This document shows, one piece after another, positions 1 to 7,445 of a DNA stretch of 35,327 bases. Every line of letters begins with the position of its first letter. Position 1 is the stretch's first letter. Below the pieces are notes generated by a model. The model did no database searches. It saw nothing but the letters and a program-made list of their open reading frames with translations, and had not been told where the DNA came from. A program made the position numbers and the translations under genes. Origin of the DNA: an uncultured Clostridia bacterium (GTDB lineage: Bacteria > Bacillota > Clostridia > TANB77 > CAG-508); assembly GCA_944392425.1 (NCBI GenBank), contig CALXWM010000015.1, forward strand, positions 1 through 35,327. Reading direction: 5' to 3'.

Positions 1-19
1 AACATTATTTTATTAAATC

Positions 20-76
20 TTACGATATATATATATATATATATACAGCCTCAAGGCTTTCAGGCATTTTTATCAT
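20..76 (-). CDS. tiny Tyr-Ile repeat ORF, copy 1 (putative leader peptide)
   Basis: An 18-codon frame beginning MIKMPESLEAV and continuing as Tyr-Ile repeats, ending Ser-stop. The Tyr-Ile tail is encoded by an AT dinucleotide tract of 10 units. AGGAG (90-86) lies 9 nt before the ATG, and a TTGCAA-17-TATAAT promoter lies just upstream. The same promoter, spacing and peptide recur at 30189-30245 and 31729-31794, which is the main reason to believe it is translated. In the other two copies a paralogous surface-protein gene follows on the same strand. Here the downstream side is cut off by the window edge. Function is unknown; a leader peptide controlling the next gene is my inference. Confidence 0.6.
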   Translation of the reverse strand: MIKMPESLEAVYIYIYIS

Positions 77-103
77 TGATTCGCACTCCTCAATTTTTTC
101 TTA

Positions 104-132
104 ATTATATACTTGACACGTTACTTTTGCAA
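104..132 (-). promoter_or_regulatory. promoter of tiny ORF copy 1
   Basis: TTGCAA (132-127), 17-nt spacer, TATAAT (109-104) on the minus strand, about 28 nt upstream of the start codon of the tiny ORF. The same arrangement is present at the other two copies. Confidence 0.6.
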
Positions 133-296
133 GTCAATTTTCGCTGTTTCTCTTTAATTTTCTCTAATTTTGTTGTATAATATATTTGTATATTTTATAT
201 AATTATATAATTTATCAATACTCCAAAATAAATTGCATATTATTAAAAAGAATATAAATTTTATACACATTTGCAATTTATGAAAGTGAGGTTTTT

Positions 297-1334
297 ATGA
301 AAAAATTTAAATTAGCATTAGTTGGAGCTACTGGTGTAGTTGGAAGAACTGCTTTAAAAGTATTAGAAGAAAAAAAATTACCTATTGATGAATACTCATT
401 TTTTGCTTCTAAAAAGTCAGCTGGCTCTAAAATAAACTTTTTAGGAAAGGATTATATTGTAAGAGAACTTAATGAACATTCTTTTGATGAAGGTTTTGAT
501 TTTGCAATATTCTCAGCAGGCGGTGAAACTGCAAAAAAATATGCCCCTATTGCCGCAGAACATGGTTGCATAGTGGTTGATAATAGTAGTGCTTTTCGTA
601 TGGACAATGATGTTCCTTTAATAGTACCTGAAGTCAATCCAGAGGAAATAAAAAATAATCATGGCATTATAGCTAACCCCAATTGTTCTACTATACAAGC
701 AGTAGTTGCTTTAAAACCACTAGATGATAAATACAAAATTAAGAGAATTGTGTATTCTACATATCAAGCTGTTTCTGGTGCTGGTAGAGATGGTATATAT
801 GATTTAGAAAATGGTATTAAAAATTTTACAGAAAGTTCAGATATAAATATAGCAAACTCAAATAAATATGAATTAAAAAAATTTCCTTACCCTATTTTCA
901 ACAATTGCCTACCACAAATTGATGTCTTTTTAGATAATGGATATACTAAAGAAGAAATGAAAATGATAAATGAAACAAGAAAAATTTTAGGAAAGCCAGA
1001 CCTAGCTATAACCGCTACAACTGTAAGGGTTCCTGTTCTTAATTCTCATAGTGAAAGTATAAACGTAGAATTTGAAAATGAATTCGATATAAACGAATTG
1101 AAAGATTTATTATCTAAATCTCAAGATATAGTTCTTGTTGATGATATAAATGAAGAAAAATATCCACTAGCAACCAGTGCTACAGGTCAAGATAATGTTT
1201 TAGTTGGTAGAGTGAGAAGAGATTATAGTATTAAAAACGGTTTAAACTTTTGGTGTGTTGCAGACAACATTAGAAAAGGTGCCGCTTCTAACGCTGTTCA
1301 AATAGTTGAGAAACTAATTGAAATGAAGTCATAA
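297..1334 (+). CDS. asd: aspartate-semialdehyde dehydrogenase
   Basis: Cytoplasmic enzyme that reduces L-aspartyl-4-phosphate to L-aspartate-4-semialdehyde with NADPH, the branch point to lysine/diaminopimelate, threonine and methionine. The 345-aa length is normal for the family. The N-terminus has the nucleotide-binding motif GATGVVG (residues 10-16) and the active-site cysteine is Cys130 in NPNCST. The dimerisation/substrate domain follows, with the usual late ATGQDNVLVGRVR stretch. Start chosen at the ATG preceded by GTGAGG. A TATAAT at 176-181 lies about 115 nt upstream but has only a weak -35. The gene stands alone and is followed by a clear terminator. Identification is firm. Confidence 0.96.
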   Translation: MKKFKLALVGATGVVGRTALKVLEEKKLPIDEYSFFASKKSAGSKINFLGKDYIVRELNEHSFDEGFDFAIFSAGGETAKKYAPIAAEHGCIVVDNSSAFRMDNDVPLIVPEVNPEEIKNNHGIIANPNCSTIQAVVALKPLDDKYKIKRIVYSTYQAVSGAGRDGIYDLENGIKNFTESSDINIANSNKYELKKFPYPIFNNCLPQIDVFLDNGYTKEEMKMINETRKILGKPDLAITATTVRVPVLNSHSESINVEFENEFDINELKDLLSKSQDIVLVDDINEEKYPLATSATGQDNVLVGRVRRDYSIKNGLNFWCVADNIRKGAASNAVQIVEKLIEMKS

Positions 1335-1360
1335 TATTTTTAGTAATTTACATTACATAA

Positions 1361-1388
1361 AGAGGAGCTATTCTCCTCTCTTTTTTTA
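1361..1388 (+). terminator. rho-independent terminator of asd
   Basis: AGAGGAG (1361-1367), 5-nt loop, CTCCTCT (1373-1379), then C and seven T. A perfect 7-bp stem with a T-run, 26 nt after the asd stop. Confidence 0.85.
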
Positions 1389-1446
1389 TAATATAGGAAA
1401 AATCAAAGATTTTGCCTATATTTCAAGATAAAGTTACATTAGGCAG

Positions 1447-1484
1447 CCCGAGCAAAGCTCGTGGCATGTGGCGAAGCCACTTTT
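1447..1484. repeat. GC-rich double hairpin in AT-rich spacer
   Basis: Two small adjacent stem-loops: CGAGC-AAA-GCTCG (1449-1461) and GTGGC-GAA-GCCAC (1468-1480) followed by TTTT. The patch is far richer in GC than its surroundings and resembles in style the GC-rich core of the element at 13.6 kb. It lies between the asd terminator and the next gene. Role unknown; it could be a second terminator or a repeat remnant. Confidence 0.5.
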
Positions 1485-1566
1485 CTTATTTTTTTCGTAT
1501 TATTTATTGTATAATTTAAATTTTTATTTTATAATTATTCTAATAAAAACGAAGGGAGAAATTAAC

Positions 1567-3489
1567 ATGGATGAGAATTTAAACAATAATAAAACAAATA
1601 ATGGTGATAATCCAAATTTTAATAATAATCAGCAACCTAATTCTGATTTTAATAATCAAGTAAATCCAGTTGAACAAAATACAGAAGAAAATCCTTATTA
1701 TAATCCATATTTTCAAGGTAATGATATATCTAACTCACCTTACATGGATGGTATGAATTCAGATTCTTCAAACAATGATGTATATAATCAATCATATATG
1801 AACATGTATTCAAGTGGAAGTAATAATCAAGAAATGAACGATGTTCAAAATACCAATATACCAGAAAATAATCAGGTTGATGATAGCATTAACTTATTTG
1901 ATATGGATAATGATGATCAATCTCTTAATAATAATTCTACGGTAGATAATATGTCTACTCAAAATAATATTCCTGTGCAAGATAACATGCCTACCCAAAA
2001 TGATGTGCTTGCACAAGATAATGTACCTACTCAAGAGAATCCTTCATTGGATATTAATCCAATCTTAAATACTAACTTTAATACTTTAGAAGCCGACAAT
2101 CAATCAGACTTTAATATGAGTGGAAACATTGAAACTGACCAACAATCTATTGATAATAGCCAACTTAATTCTAATCAAACTGCTCAAAATACATTCGGAA
2201 GCAACAATGATGAAGAATTTAAAAAATCTTGGATGGGCAAACTTTATGATAAAGCAAATCATAGAAAATTTAGTATACCAGCATTTTTCTTTGGTGGACT
2301 ATACTATTTATATAGAAAATTATACCTTTTTGGATTTGTATTTTTGCTAATTTCATGTATTATTCCTATTATAGGTATGTATGCTATATCTTCAAGCTTG
2401 ACTAGTATACCAACTAATACTCTTAGTAGTTCAAATTCAAGTTTTATAGTACCTATTCTACTAACAGCTGTATTACCTATAATTATTAATATAATTTATG
2501 CTTTTGCATTTTATCCATTATATAAAAGCAACATAAATAAAAAATTAGCAAAATATAAAAACGAAACTCAAAATCCTGCTCAACTTTTAGACACAGCTAA
2601 ACAAAAAGGTGGTACATCAATACCTTTAGTTTTAGTAGGTATATTATTAAATGCTGTCATATGTGGTGTTGCATTAACAACTATTATGTCTTCTTTAATA
2701 TCTGGTTTTATGGAAGGATTAATTGGAGGATTAAAAGACCCACAAAATGAGTTGAATTCTAATACTTTAGCAAATGATACTAGTGAAAATCAAGCTATAT
2801 ATGATATATATAACTTCTATAATGATTATTATTTTGAATATAATGCATCAAAATGGTTAGAAAATGAGGATGGAAATTTATCATATGATAATTATACACT
2901 TGCATACATACAATCTATTGAAAATTTAACAAGTGTTGGATTTGATATTAATCAAAATGACGGAAGAGCAAGTTTCTTTACTTACCTTTACAATCTATTC
3001 TCTTCTCAAATAGATGCTACAAATACAACTCTAGAACTTGGAAGTAGCTCTTTTGTTTATGATAATGGTATTTATTATTCATTTATTGACTTAGTATACA
3101 CGGCTTCAATAGAAAGATGTTATTTTGTATTAATACCAGAGAATGATATATTTATAGAATTTATACTATCTAATAATGACACAGTAATATCTGATGAAAT
3201 TCATGATGAAGTAGTATCTTATATATGTTCTATACAAGAAGAACAAGTATCAGATACCACCGGAAATATAAACACAGACGTTGTTAATGGTATAGATAGT
3301 AATAATGTTAATATACCTTCTTCTGAAACAAATAGTACTGAACCACAAAATAGTGCAACTAACTTGATAAATAATACAGAACCACAAATATCAGCAAATA
3401 ATACAACTGAAAATAATCCTGGTGGCTTAACAATTGTTTCAAATACGGCTAACAGTAATGTTGCAGTAATGTTTAATACAGCACAATAA
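1567..3489 (+). CDS. Asn-rich multi-pass membrane protein with DUF2628-like segment
   Basis: The start is set at ATG 1567 (MDENLNNN) because GAAGGGAG lies 7-14 nt upstream. The frame is open to 1468, but that extension would read through a GC-rich hairpin. The protein is 640 aa. Residues 1 to about 215 are low complexity, Asn/Asp/Gln-rich, with short degenerate repeats of the type QNNxPxQDN. Residues about 216-265 (KSWMGKLYDKAN...FFFGGLYYLYRKLYLFGF) resemble the DUF2628 family of small inner-membrane proteins. Further hydrophobic segments follow up to about residue 390, and then a Ser/Thr/Asn-rich soluble C-terminal part, likely extracellular. No enzymatic motif seen. The DUF2628 match is from memory of the motif; function unknown. 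Confidence 0.8.
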   Translation: MDENLNNNKTNNGDNPNFNNNQQPNSDFNNQVNPVEQNTEENPYYNPYFQGNDISNSPYMDGMNSDSSNNDVYNQSYMNMYSSGSNNQEMNDVQNTNIPENNQVDDSINLFDMDNDDQSLNNNSTVDNMSTQNNIPVQDNMPTQNDVLAQDNVPTQENPSLDINPILNTNFNTLEADNQSDFNMSGNIETDQQSIDNSQLNSNQTAQNTFGSNNDEEFKKSWMGKLYDKANHRKFSIPAFFFGGLYYLYRKLYLFGFVFLLISCIIPIIGMYAISSSLTSIPTNTLSSSNSSFIVPILLTAVLPIIINIIYAFAFYPLYKSNINKKLAKYKNETQNPAQLLDTAKQKGGTSIPLVLVGILLNAVICGVALTTIMSSLISGFMEGLIGGLKDPQNELNSNTLANDTSENQAIYDIYNFYNDYYFEYNASKWLENEDGNLSYDNYTLAYIQSIENLTSVGFDINQNDGRASFFTYLYNLFSSQIDATNTTLELGSSSFVYDNGIYYSFIDLVYTASIERCYFVLIPENDIFIEFILSNNDTVISDEIHDEVVSYICSIQEEQVSDTTGNINTDVVNGIDSNNVNIPSSETNSTEPQNSATNLINNTEPQISANNTTENNPGGLTIVSNTANSNVAVMFNTAQ

Positions 3490-3498
3490 TTAAAACTA

Positions 3499-3527
3499 TT
3501 GCTTTATTATGTATATTAGTGTATAAT
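3499..3527 (+). promoter_or_regulatory. promoter of asnS
   Basis: TTGCTT (3499-3504), 17-nt spacer, TATAAT (3522-3527), about 105 nt before the asnS start. TTATTAT (3504-3510) and ATAATAA (3523-3529) form an inverted repeat around it, which might also be a weak end signal for the upstream gene. Confidence 0.5.
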
Positions 3528-3632
3528 AAGTCAATAATTTAAGTATAAAATGTTACTTCAATTTATTCATTAGTATGCAATTTATAAAAATTATAGAGCA
3601 TAAAACTTTTATGCCAGAAGGGAGATTTTATT

Positions 3633-5021
3633 ATGAAAAATACTACTGTAAAAGATTTATATAGAAAGACCAATGATTATATTAATAATAATGTACAAGT
3701 TTCTGGCTGGGTTAGAACTGTACGTACATCTAAAAACTTTGGCTTTATAGAATTAAATGATGGCTCATTTTTCAAAAATGTTCAAATAGTTTTTGATACT
3801 AATTTAGACAATTTTGACAAAGTAAACAAATTATCAATTAGCTCATGCATTATTGTAAATGGTAAAGTAGTTAAAACTGAAAATGCTAAACAACCATTTG
3901 AAATACATGCAGATAAAATAGAAATATTTAGTTTAGCAGACACATCTTACCCTATTCAAAAGAAAAATACATCTTTTGAATTTTTAAGAACTCAAGCACA
4001 TTTACGTCCTAGAACAAATACTTTTAGTGCAGTATTTAGAATAAGAAGTGTTGTAGCATTTGCTATACACGAATATTTCCAAAAGAATGGATATGTATAT
4101 GTAAACACACCTATTATTACCTGTGCAGACTGCGAAGGTTCTGCTGAAATGTTTAAATTAACAACCTTAGATTTAAGCAAACCTCTGCCACAAAAAGATG
4201 GAAAAACTGATTTTTCAGATGATTTATTTGGAAAAGAATCATATATAACTGGTTCTGGTCAATTACATGGTGAAACATTTGCTCAAGCTTTTGGCAAAAT
4301 ATACACCTTTGGCCCTACCCTACGTTCTGAAAATTCTAACACAAAAACACATGCAAATGAATTTTGGATGATTGAGCCTGAAATTTCATTCTGTGATTTA
4401 GATGGTCTTATGGATATTGAAGAAGACTTCTTAAAATACATTGTAAGAGCTGTCTTAGAAAGATGCCCAGAAGAAATAGAATTTTGTGATAAATTTATCT
4501 CTAATGGATTAATCGAAAAATTAAACAAATTATTAGATTCAGAATTTGTAAGATTAGACCATAAGGATGCCATAGATTTATTGAAAAAAGCTGATAGAAA
4601 ATGGGAATTTGAACCTGAATATGGTGGAGATTTAGCAAAAGAACATGAAAAATATATTACAGAATATTTTAATGGTCCAGTATTTGTAAAAAACTGGCCT
4701 AAAGATATAAAATCTTACTATATGAAACTTAACCCAGATGGCAAAACTGTTGCAGCAGTTGACCTAGAAGTACCTGTTGCAGGCGAAATTATGGGTGGCT
4801 CTCAAAGAGAGGAAGATTATGACAAACTATTTAATAGAATGAAAGAAATGGGAATTGCAACAGACCCACTATATTGGTACTTAGATTTACGTAAATACGG
4901 TACAGATATACATTCTGGATTTGGTTTAGGGTTTGAAAGATTACTTATGTACATTACTGGTATGGAAAATATCCGTGATGTTATACCATATCCTAGAACA
5001 CCAAACAATTGTGAATTTTAA
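3633..5021 (+). CDS. asnS: asparaginyl-tRNA synthetase
   Basis: Class IIb aminoacyl-tRNA synthetase charging tRNA-Asn with asparagine. The 462-aa length is typical. Residues 20-100 form the OB-fold anticodon-binding domain (VQVSGWVRTVR). The catalytic core shows the GSGQLHGE stretch (207-214), motif 2 around residues 226-250 (FGPTLRSENSN...EFWMIEPE) and motif 3 near 430-441 (GFGLGFERLL) followed by the IPYPRTP ending typical of AsnS. The start is preceded by AGAAGGGAG. The 143-nt spacer upstream is too short for a T-box leader, and I see none. It ends at a strong terminator whose sequence belongs to a dispersed hairpin family. Confidence 0.97.
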   Translation: MKNTTVKDLYRKTNDYINNNVQVSGWVRTVRTSKNFGFIELNDGSFFKNVQIVFDTNLDNFDKVNKLSISSCIIVNGKVVKTENAKQPFEIHADKIEIFSLADTSYPIQKKNTSFEFLRTQAHLRPRTNTFSAVFRIRSVVAFAIHEYFQKNGYVYVNTPIITCADCEGSAEMFKLTTLDLSKPLPQKDGKTDFSDDLFGKESYITGSGQLHGETFAQAFGKIYTFGPTLRSENSNTKTHANEFWMIEPEISFCDLDGLMDIEEDFLKYIVRAVLERCPEEIEFCDKFISNGLIEKLNKLLDSEFVRLDHKDAIDLLKKADRKWEFEPEYGGDLAKEHEKYITEYFNGPVFVKNWPKDIKSYYMKLNPDGKTVAAVDLEVPVAGEIMGGSQREEDYDKLFNRMKEMGIATDPLYWYLDLRKYGTDIHSGFGLGFERLLMYITGMENIRDVIPYPRTPNNCEF

Positions 5022-5035
5022 TTTTTTACATCTTT

Positions 5036-5075
5036 AACGCTGTCAATGGGAACGCTCCTTTTTGACAGCGTTTTT
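5036..5075 (+). terminator. terminator of asnS, TGTCAA hairpin family
   Basis: AACGCTGTCAA (5036-5046) pairs perfectly with TTGACAGCGTT (5062-5072) around a 15-nt loop, followed by a T-run. The TGTCAA-TGGGAACG...TTTGACA core resembles the hairpins at 31573-31609 and 29994-30056. Confidence 0.85.
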
Positions 5076-5080
5076 CTAAA

Positions 5081-5118
5081 ACCACAAAAGCTCAGGCAAT
5101 TGCCTGAGCTCTTGTGGT
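5081..5118 (-). terminator. terminator of the minus-strand coiled-coil locus
   Basis: ACCACAA (5081-5087) to TTGTGGT (5112-5118) with the inner palindrome AGCTCAGGCA/TGCCTGAGCT between them. On the minus strand it is followed by TTTTAG. It sits 11 nt after the stop at 5130 and back to back with the asnS terminator. Confidence 0.75.
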
Positions 5119-5129
5119 TAAATAGAAGG

Positions 5130-5612
5130 TTAATCCACCTTGATGGCATTCATAACAGTTTCCCAATCTTGCCGACTCTTTTGAGCATTTTTTTGAGCTT
5201 CTGCCAACAATTCTTCAGCAGATTGCTTCTCCATCAAAGCATCTTCTAGATGCTTCTTTGCCTCTTCATATGCGGCCAAAGCTGCCACAGCCTTATCTCT
5301 TGCATTAGCAGCCTGTTCTTCCGCCTTACTTAAAATTTCATCATCTTTTATTGCTGCATCTCTCATTTTTTTAATGTTTTCACTTACAAAAGATAAAACA
5401 TCTTTTGGTTTCGTACCTACTCTTGAGTCCGTTTTAATGCATTCATTAATCACTTCTGTTTGGTCTTCGCTTTTTTTATTTTCTTCATGGGGTAAAAATT
5501 CTTCTATTCCGTTATAATATAACTTCGTACTCCAAATGTAGAAGTTTGCCCATGCCCTGGGAAATGTGTGATCTGCATCTCTTCCATCACCAATATCGAA
5601 TTCGCTTATCAA
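5130..5612 (-). CDS. coiled-coil protein, probably the 3' part of a frameshifted gene
   Basis: Unrecognised 160-aa frame. The only available start is TTG 5612, with no convincing Shine-Dalgarno. The frame stays open upstream past 5660 and there reads sensibly (LGRKANAIYEKREFVEYL). It therefore looks like the continuation of the gene at 5635-6099 after a one-base shift near 5660. Residues about 70-150 are Ala/Glu/Lys-rich and heptad-like (EEQAANARDKAVAALAAYEEAK), a likely long coiled coil. The N-terminal part has an aromatic patch (RAWANFYIWSTKLYY). Codons are noticeably less AT-biased than in neighbouring genes, which may indicate transfer. No function is assigned. Confidence 0.6.
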   Translation of the reverse strand: MISEFDIGDGRDADHTFPRAWANFYIWSTKLYYNGIEEFLPHEENKKSEDQTEVINECIKTDSRVGTKPKDVLSFVSENIKKMRDAAIKDDEILSKAEEQAANARDKAVAALAAYEEAKKHLEDALMEKQSAEELLAEAQKNAQKSRQDWETVMNAIKVD

Positions 5613-5634
5613 ATACTCAACAAATTCTCGTTTC

Positions 5635-6099
5635 TCATAAATTGCATTCGCCTTTCTCCCAAGTAATATTCTTACTTGCTATGAATTTCATCACCTTTTC
5701 TGTTATATCATTTATAGGACATGGAATTTTAGAAACAAACTTCAAAATATAGAAAGTGATTAGTCCAAACAAAATTCTGTCCTTGACAATCTCTAAAAGT
5801 AAATCAGGTTCAGGACCTTTCAGCTTTTGGGCAAGAGTATAGCAGAAAAATCCATCTTTTTTGTTCTCGCGAACTCTTGCAAGCTCCTCAATAAACACTT
5901 TCCATTCTGCTTCATTTCCAAAATTCCACGTCGACATGAATAGTGGAGCATTAACATAGAACTCCATTATTCTTCTGTAGGCTTGTTCCGGAGATAAACC
6001 ATCGAGAATCTTTCGTTGATTTATCAACAGTTGAATTCGTTCTGGTGAATAGTCTTTGATTATACTATTCCGGAATCCTTGCTCATTTTTCTTAGCCAT
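5635..6099 (-). CDS. unrecognised protein, probably the 5' part of a frameshifted gene
   Basis: A 154-aa frame starting at ATG 6099 with GGAGG 7 nt upstream, behind a perfect sigma-A consensus promoter. The N-terminal half is charged (YSPERIQLLINQRKILDGLS). A hydrophobic stretch near residues 112-128 (ILFGLITFYILKFV) could be a membrane helix or a buried helix. The frame stops at 5635 with WEKGECNL, while the neighbouring frame continues as KANAIYEKREF into the coiled-coil part at 5130-5612. Deleting one base near 5660 would fuse both into one protein of roughly 320 aa. Whether the shift is biological or a sequence error cannot be told here. I recognise no family. Confidence 0.65.
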   Translation of the reverse strand: MAKKNEQGFRNSIIKDYSPERIQLLINQRKILDGLSPEQAYRRIMEFYVNAPLFMSTWNFGNEAEWKVFIEELARVRENKKDGFFCYTLAQKLKGPEPDLLLEIVKDRILFGLITFYILKFVSKIPCPINDITEKVMKFIASKNITWEKGECNL

Positions 6100-6142
6100 A
6101 AAAAAACCTCCATTTTAATTTTTCAAAGTTCTAAATCGCGCA

Positions 6143-6177
6143 AAAAACGCCGTACATATATATTATACAGCGTTTTT
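6143..6177. terminator. bidirectional hairpin between alcohol dehydrogenase and coiled-coil gene
   Basis: AAAAACGC (6143-6150) and GCGTTTTT (6170-6177) form an 8-bp stem with T-tracts on both strands, 16 nt beyond the dehydrogenase stop. It overlaps the -10 of the promoter at 6162-6190, so terminator and promoter share sequence. Confidence 0.6.
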
Positions 6178-6190
6178 CGAATTATGTCAA
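6162..6190 (-). promoter_or_regulatory. perfect sigma-A consensus promoter
   Basis: TTGACA (6190-6185), 17-nt spacer, TATAAT (6167-6162) on the minus strand: an exact consensus match, about 60 nt upstream of ATG 6099. It drives the unrecognised coiled-coil locus. The -10 lies in the loop of the hairpin at 6143-6177. Confidence 0.75.
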
Positions 6191-6192
6191 TT

Positions 6193-7350
6193 TTACCAAG
6201 CTTTATTATAAAGCATTATAAAGTCTTCTTTAGTTACATCTCTTGGATTGCCTGGTTTACATGGGTCAACCATTGCTTTATCTGCAAGCATTTCGAAATC
6301 TTCTTTCTTAGCTCCTACATCTTTTACTGTTTGAGTAATTCCAACATCATTAGATAAGTTTCTAATACATTCACAGAATGTTTTTATAACTTCTTCTTTT
6401 GTGAATTCTGTTGCATCTATATGCATAGCTTCTGTTAATATTTTTCTAAATTCTTCATAGCTTACTTCGCCATTGAATTCCATAACTGTTGGAAGTAATA
6501 TAGCATTTGCTAATCCGTGTGGTGTATCATAAACAGCTCCTAATTGGTGAGCCATTGAGTGAACTATTCCTAGTCCAACGTTTGAGAATGCCATACCTGC
6601 TATATATTGTCCTAAACCAACTTTGTTTATTGCATCTTGATCTTTTTCATTTACTGCTTTTGCTAAGTTATCATATATTAATTGTATAGCTTTCATTGAA
6701 AACATTTGAGACATTATATTTCTTGATTTTGTTATATATCCTTCTATTGCATGTGTTAATGCATCCATTCCTGTTGATGAAGCAACTGATTTTGGCATTG
6801 ATGCCATAAGCTCTGTATCAACTATTGCTATAATTGGAATATCATGTTCATCAACACAAACCATTTTTATTTCTTTTTCAGGGTCTGTTATAACATAATT
6901 TATTGTAACTTCTGCTGCTGTTCCAGCTGTTGTTGGAAGTGCTATAATTGGTAATCCTTTATTTTTTGTATTTGAAGCACCATTTAATGATACAACATCT
7001 GCTCTATCTGGATTTGCAATTATTATACTTATTCCCTTTGCTGTATCTATGCTTGAACCTCCACCTACTGCAACTATTAAGTCGCATTTTTCACTTTTAC
7101 ACATTTCTACACCATCTAATACATTTTTAATTGGTGGATTTGGTTTTACATCGTGAAATAATACATAATTTATCTTATTTGCTTCTAATAAATCTGTTAT
7201 TTTTGTACTAACACCTGCTTTATATAAAGATTCATCAGTTACTACTAATACTTTTTTAAATCCTCTTTTTTTAATTTCTTCTGGAAGGACTTTTCTAGCT
7301 CCTTCTCCAAAATATGAAGTTTCATTTAAAACAAACTTTTCAATTTCCAT
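6193..7350 (-). CDS. iron-containing alcohol dehydrogenase
   Basis: Group III (Fe-dependent) NAD(P)-linked alcohol dehydrogenase, 385 aa, close in layout to lactaldehyde reductase FucO and 1,3-propanediol dehydrogenase. The Rossmann-like N-terminal domain has the GGGSSIDTAKG motif (97-107) and LPTTAGTAAEVT follows (138-149). The metal ligands can be read as Asp196, His200, His264 and His278 (GMDALTHAIEG, HSMAHQLG, TPHGLANA), at nearly the same positions as in FucO. The start has AAAAGGAGA upstream. It probably reduces an aldehyde end-product in fermentation; the substrate cannot be deduced. It is transcribed alone and bounded by hairpins on both sides. Confidence 0.93.
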   Translation of the reverse strand: MEIEKFVLNETSYFGEGARKVLPEEIKKRGFKKVLVVTDESLYKAGVSTKITDLLEANKINYVLFHDVKPNPPIKNVLDGVEMCKSEKCDLIVAVGGGSSIDTAKGISIIIANPDRADVVSLNGASNTKNKGLPIIALPTTAGTAAEVTINYVITDPEKEIKMVCVDEHDIPIIAIVDTELMASMPKSVASSTGMDALTHAIEGYITKSRNIMSQMFSMKAIQLIYDNLAKAVNEKDQDAINKVGLGQYIAGMAFSNVGLGIVHSMAHQLGAVYDTPHGLANAILLPTVMEFNGEVSYEEFRKILTEAMHIDATEFTKEEVIKTFCECIRNLSNDVGITQTVKDVGAKKEDFEMLADKAMVDPCKPGNPRDVTKEDFIMLYNKAW

Positions 7351-7379
7351 ACTCTTTCTCCTTTTTTAATTTATTTTTT

Positions 7380-7419
7380 AAAAACTAATATATGTGCGGA
7401 AGAATGTATATTAGTTTTT
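7380..7419. terminator. bidirectional terminator between FIST gene and alcohol dehydrogenase
   Basis: A 13-bp perfect stem, AAAAACTAATATA (7380-7392) with TATATTAGTTTTT (7407-7419), and a 14-nt loop. It lies 27 nt after the stop of the FIST gene. Confidence 0.75.
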
Positions 7420-7445
7420 ATATAGCAATTAATAAACTGTAACAT

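Noticed and set aside
1468..1566. N-terminal extension of the Asn-rich membrane protein
   Set aside because: It would begin inside a GC-rich hairpin; a strong Shine-Dalgarno supports ATG 1567.
3490..3632. T-box riboswitch before asnS
   Set aside because: The leader is only about 105 nt from the promoter, with no specifier stem or T-box sequence recognisable.
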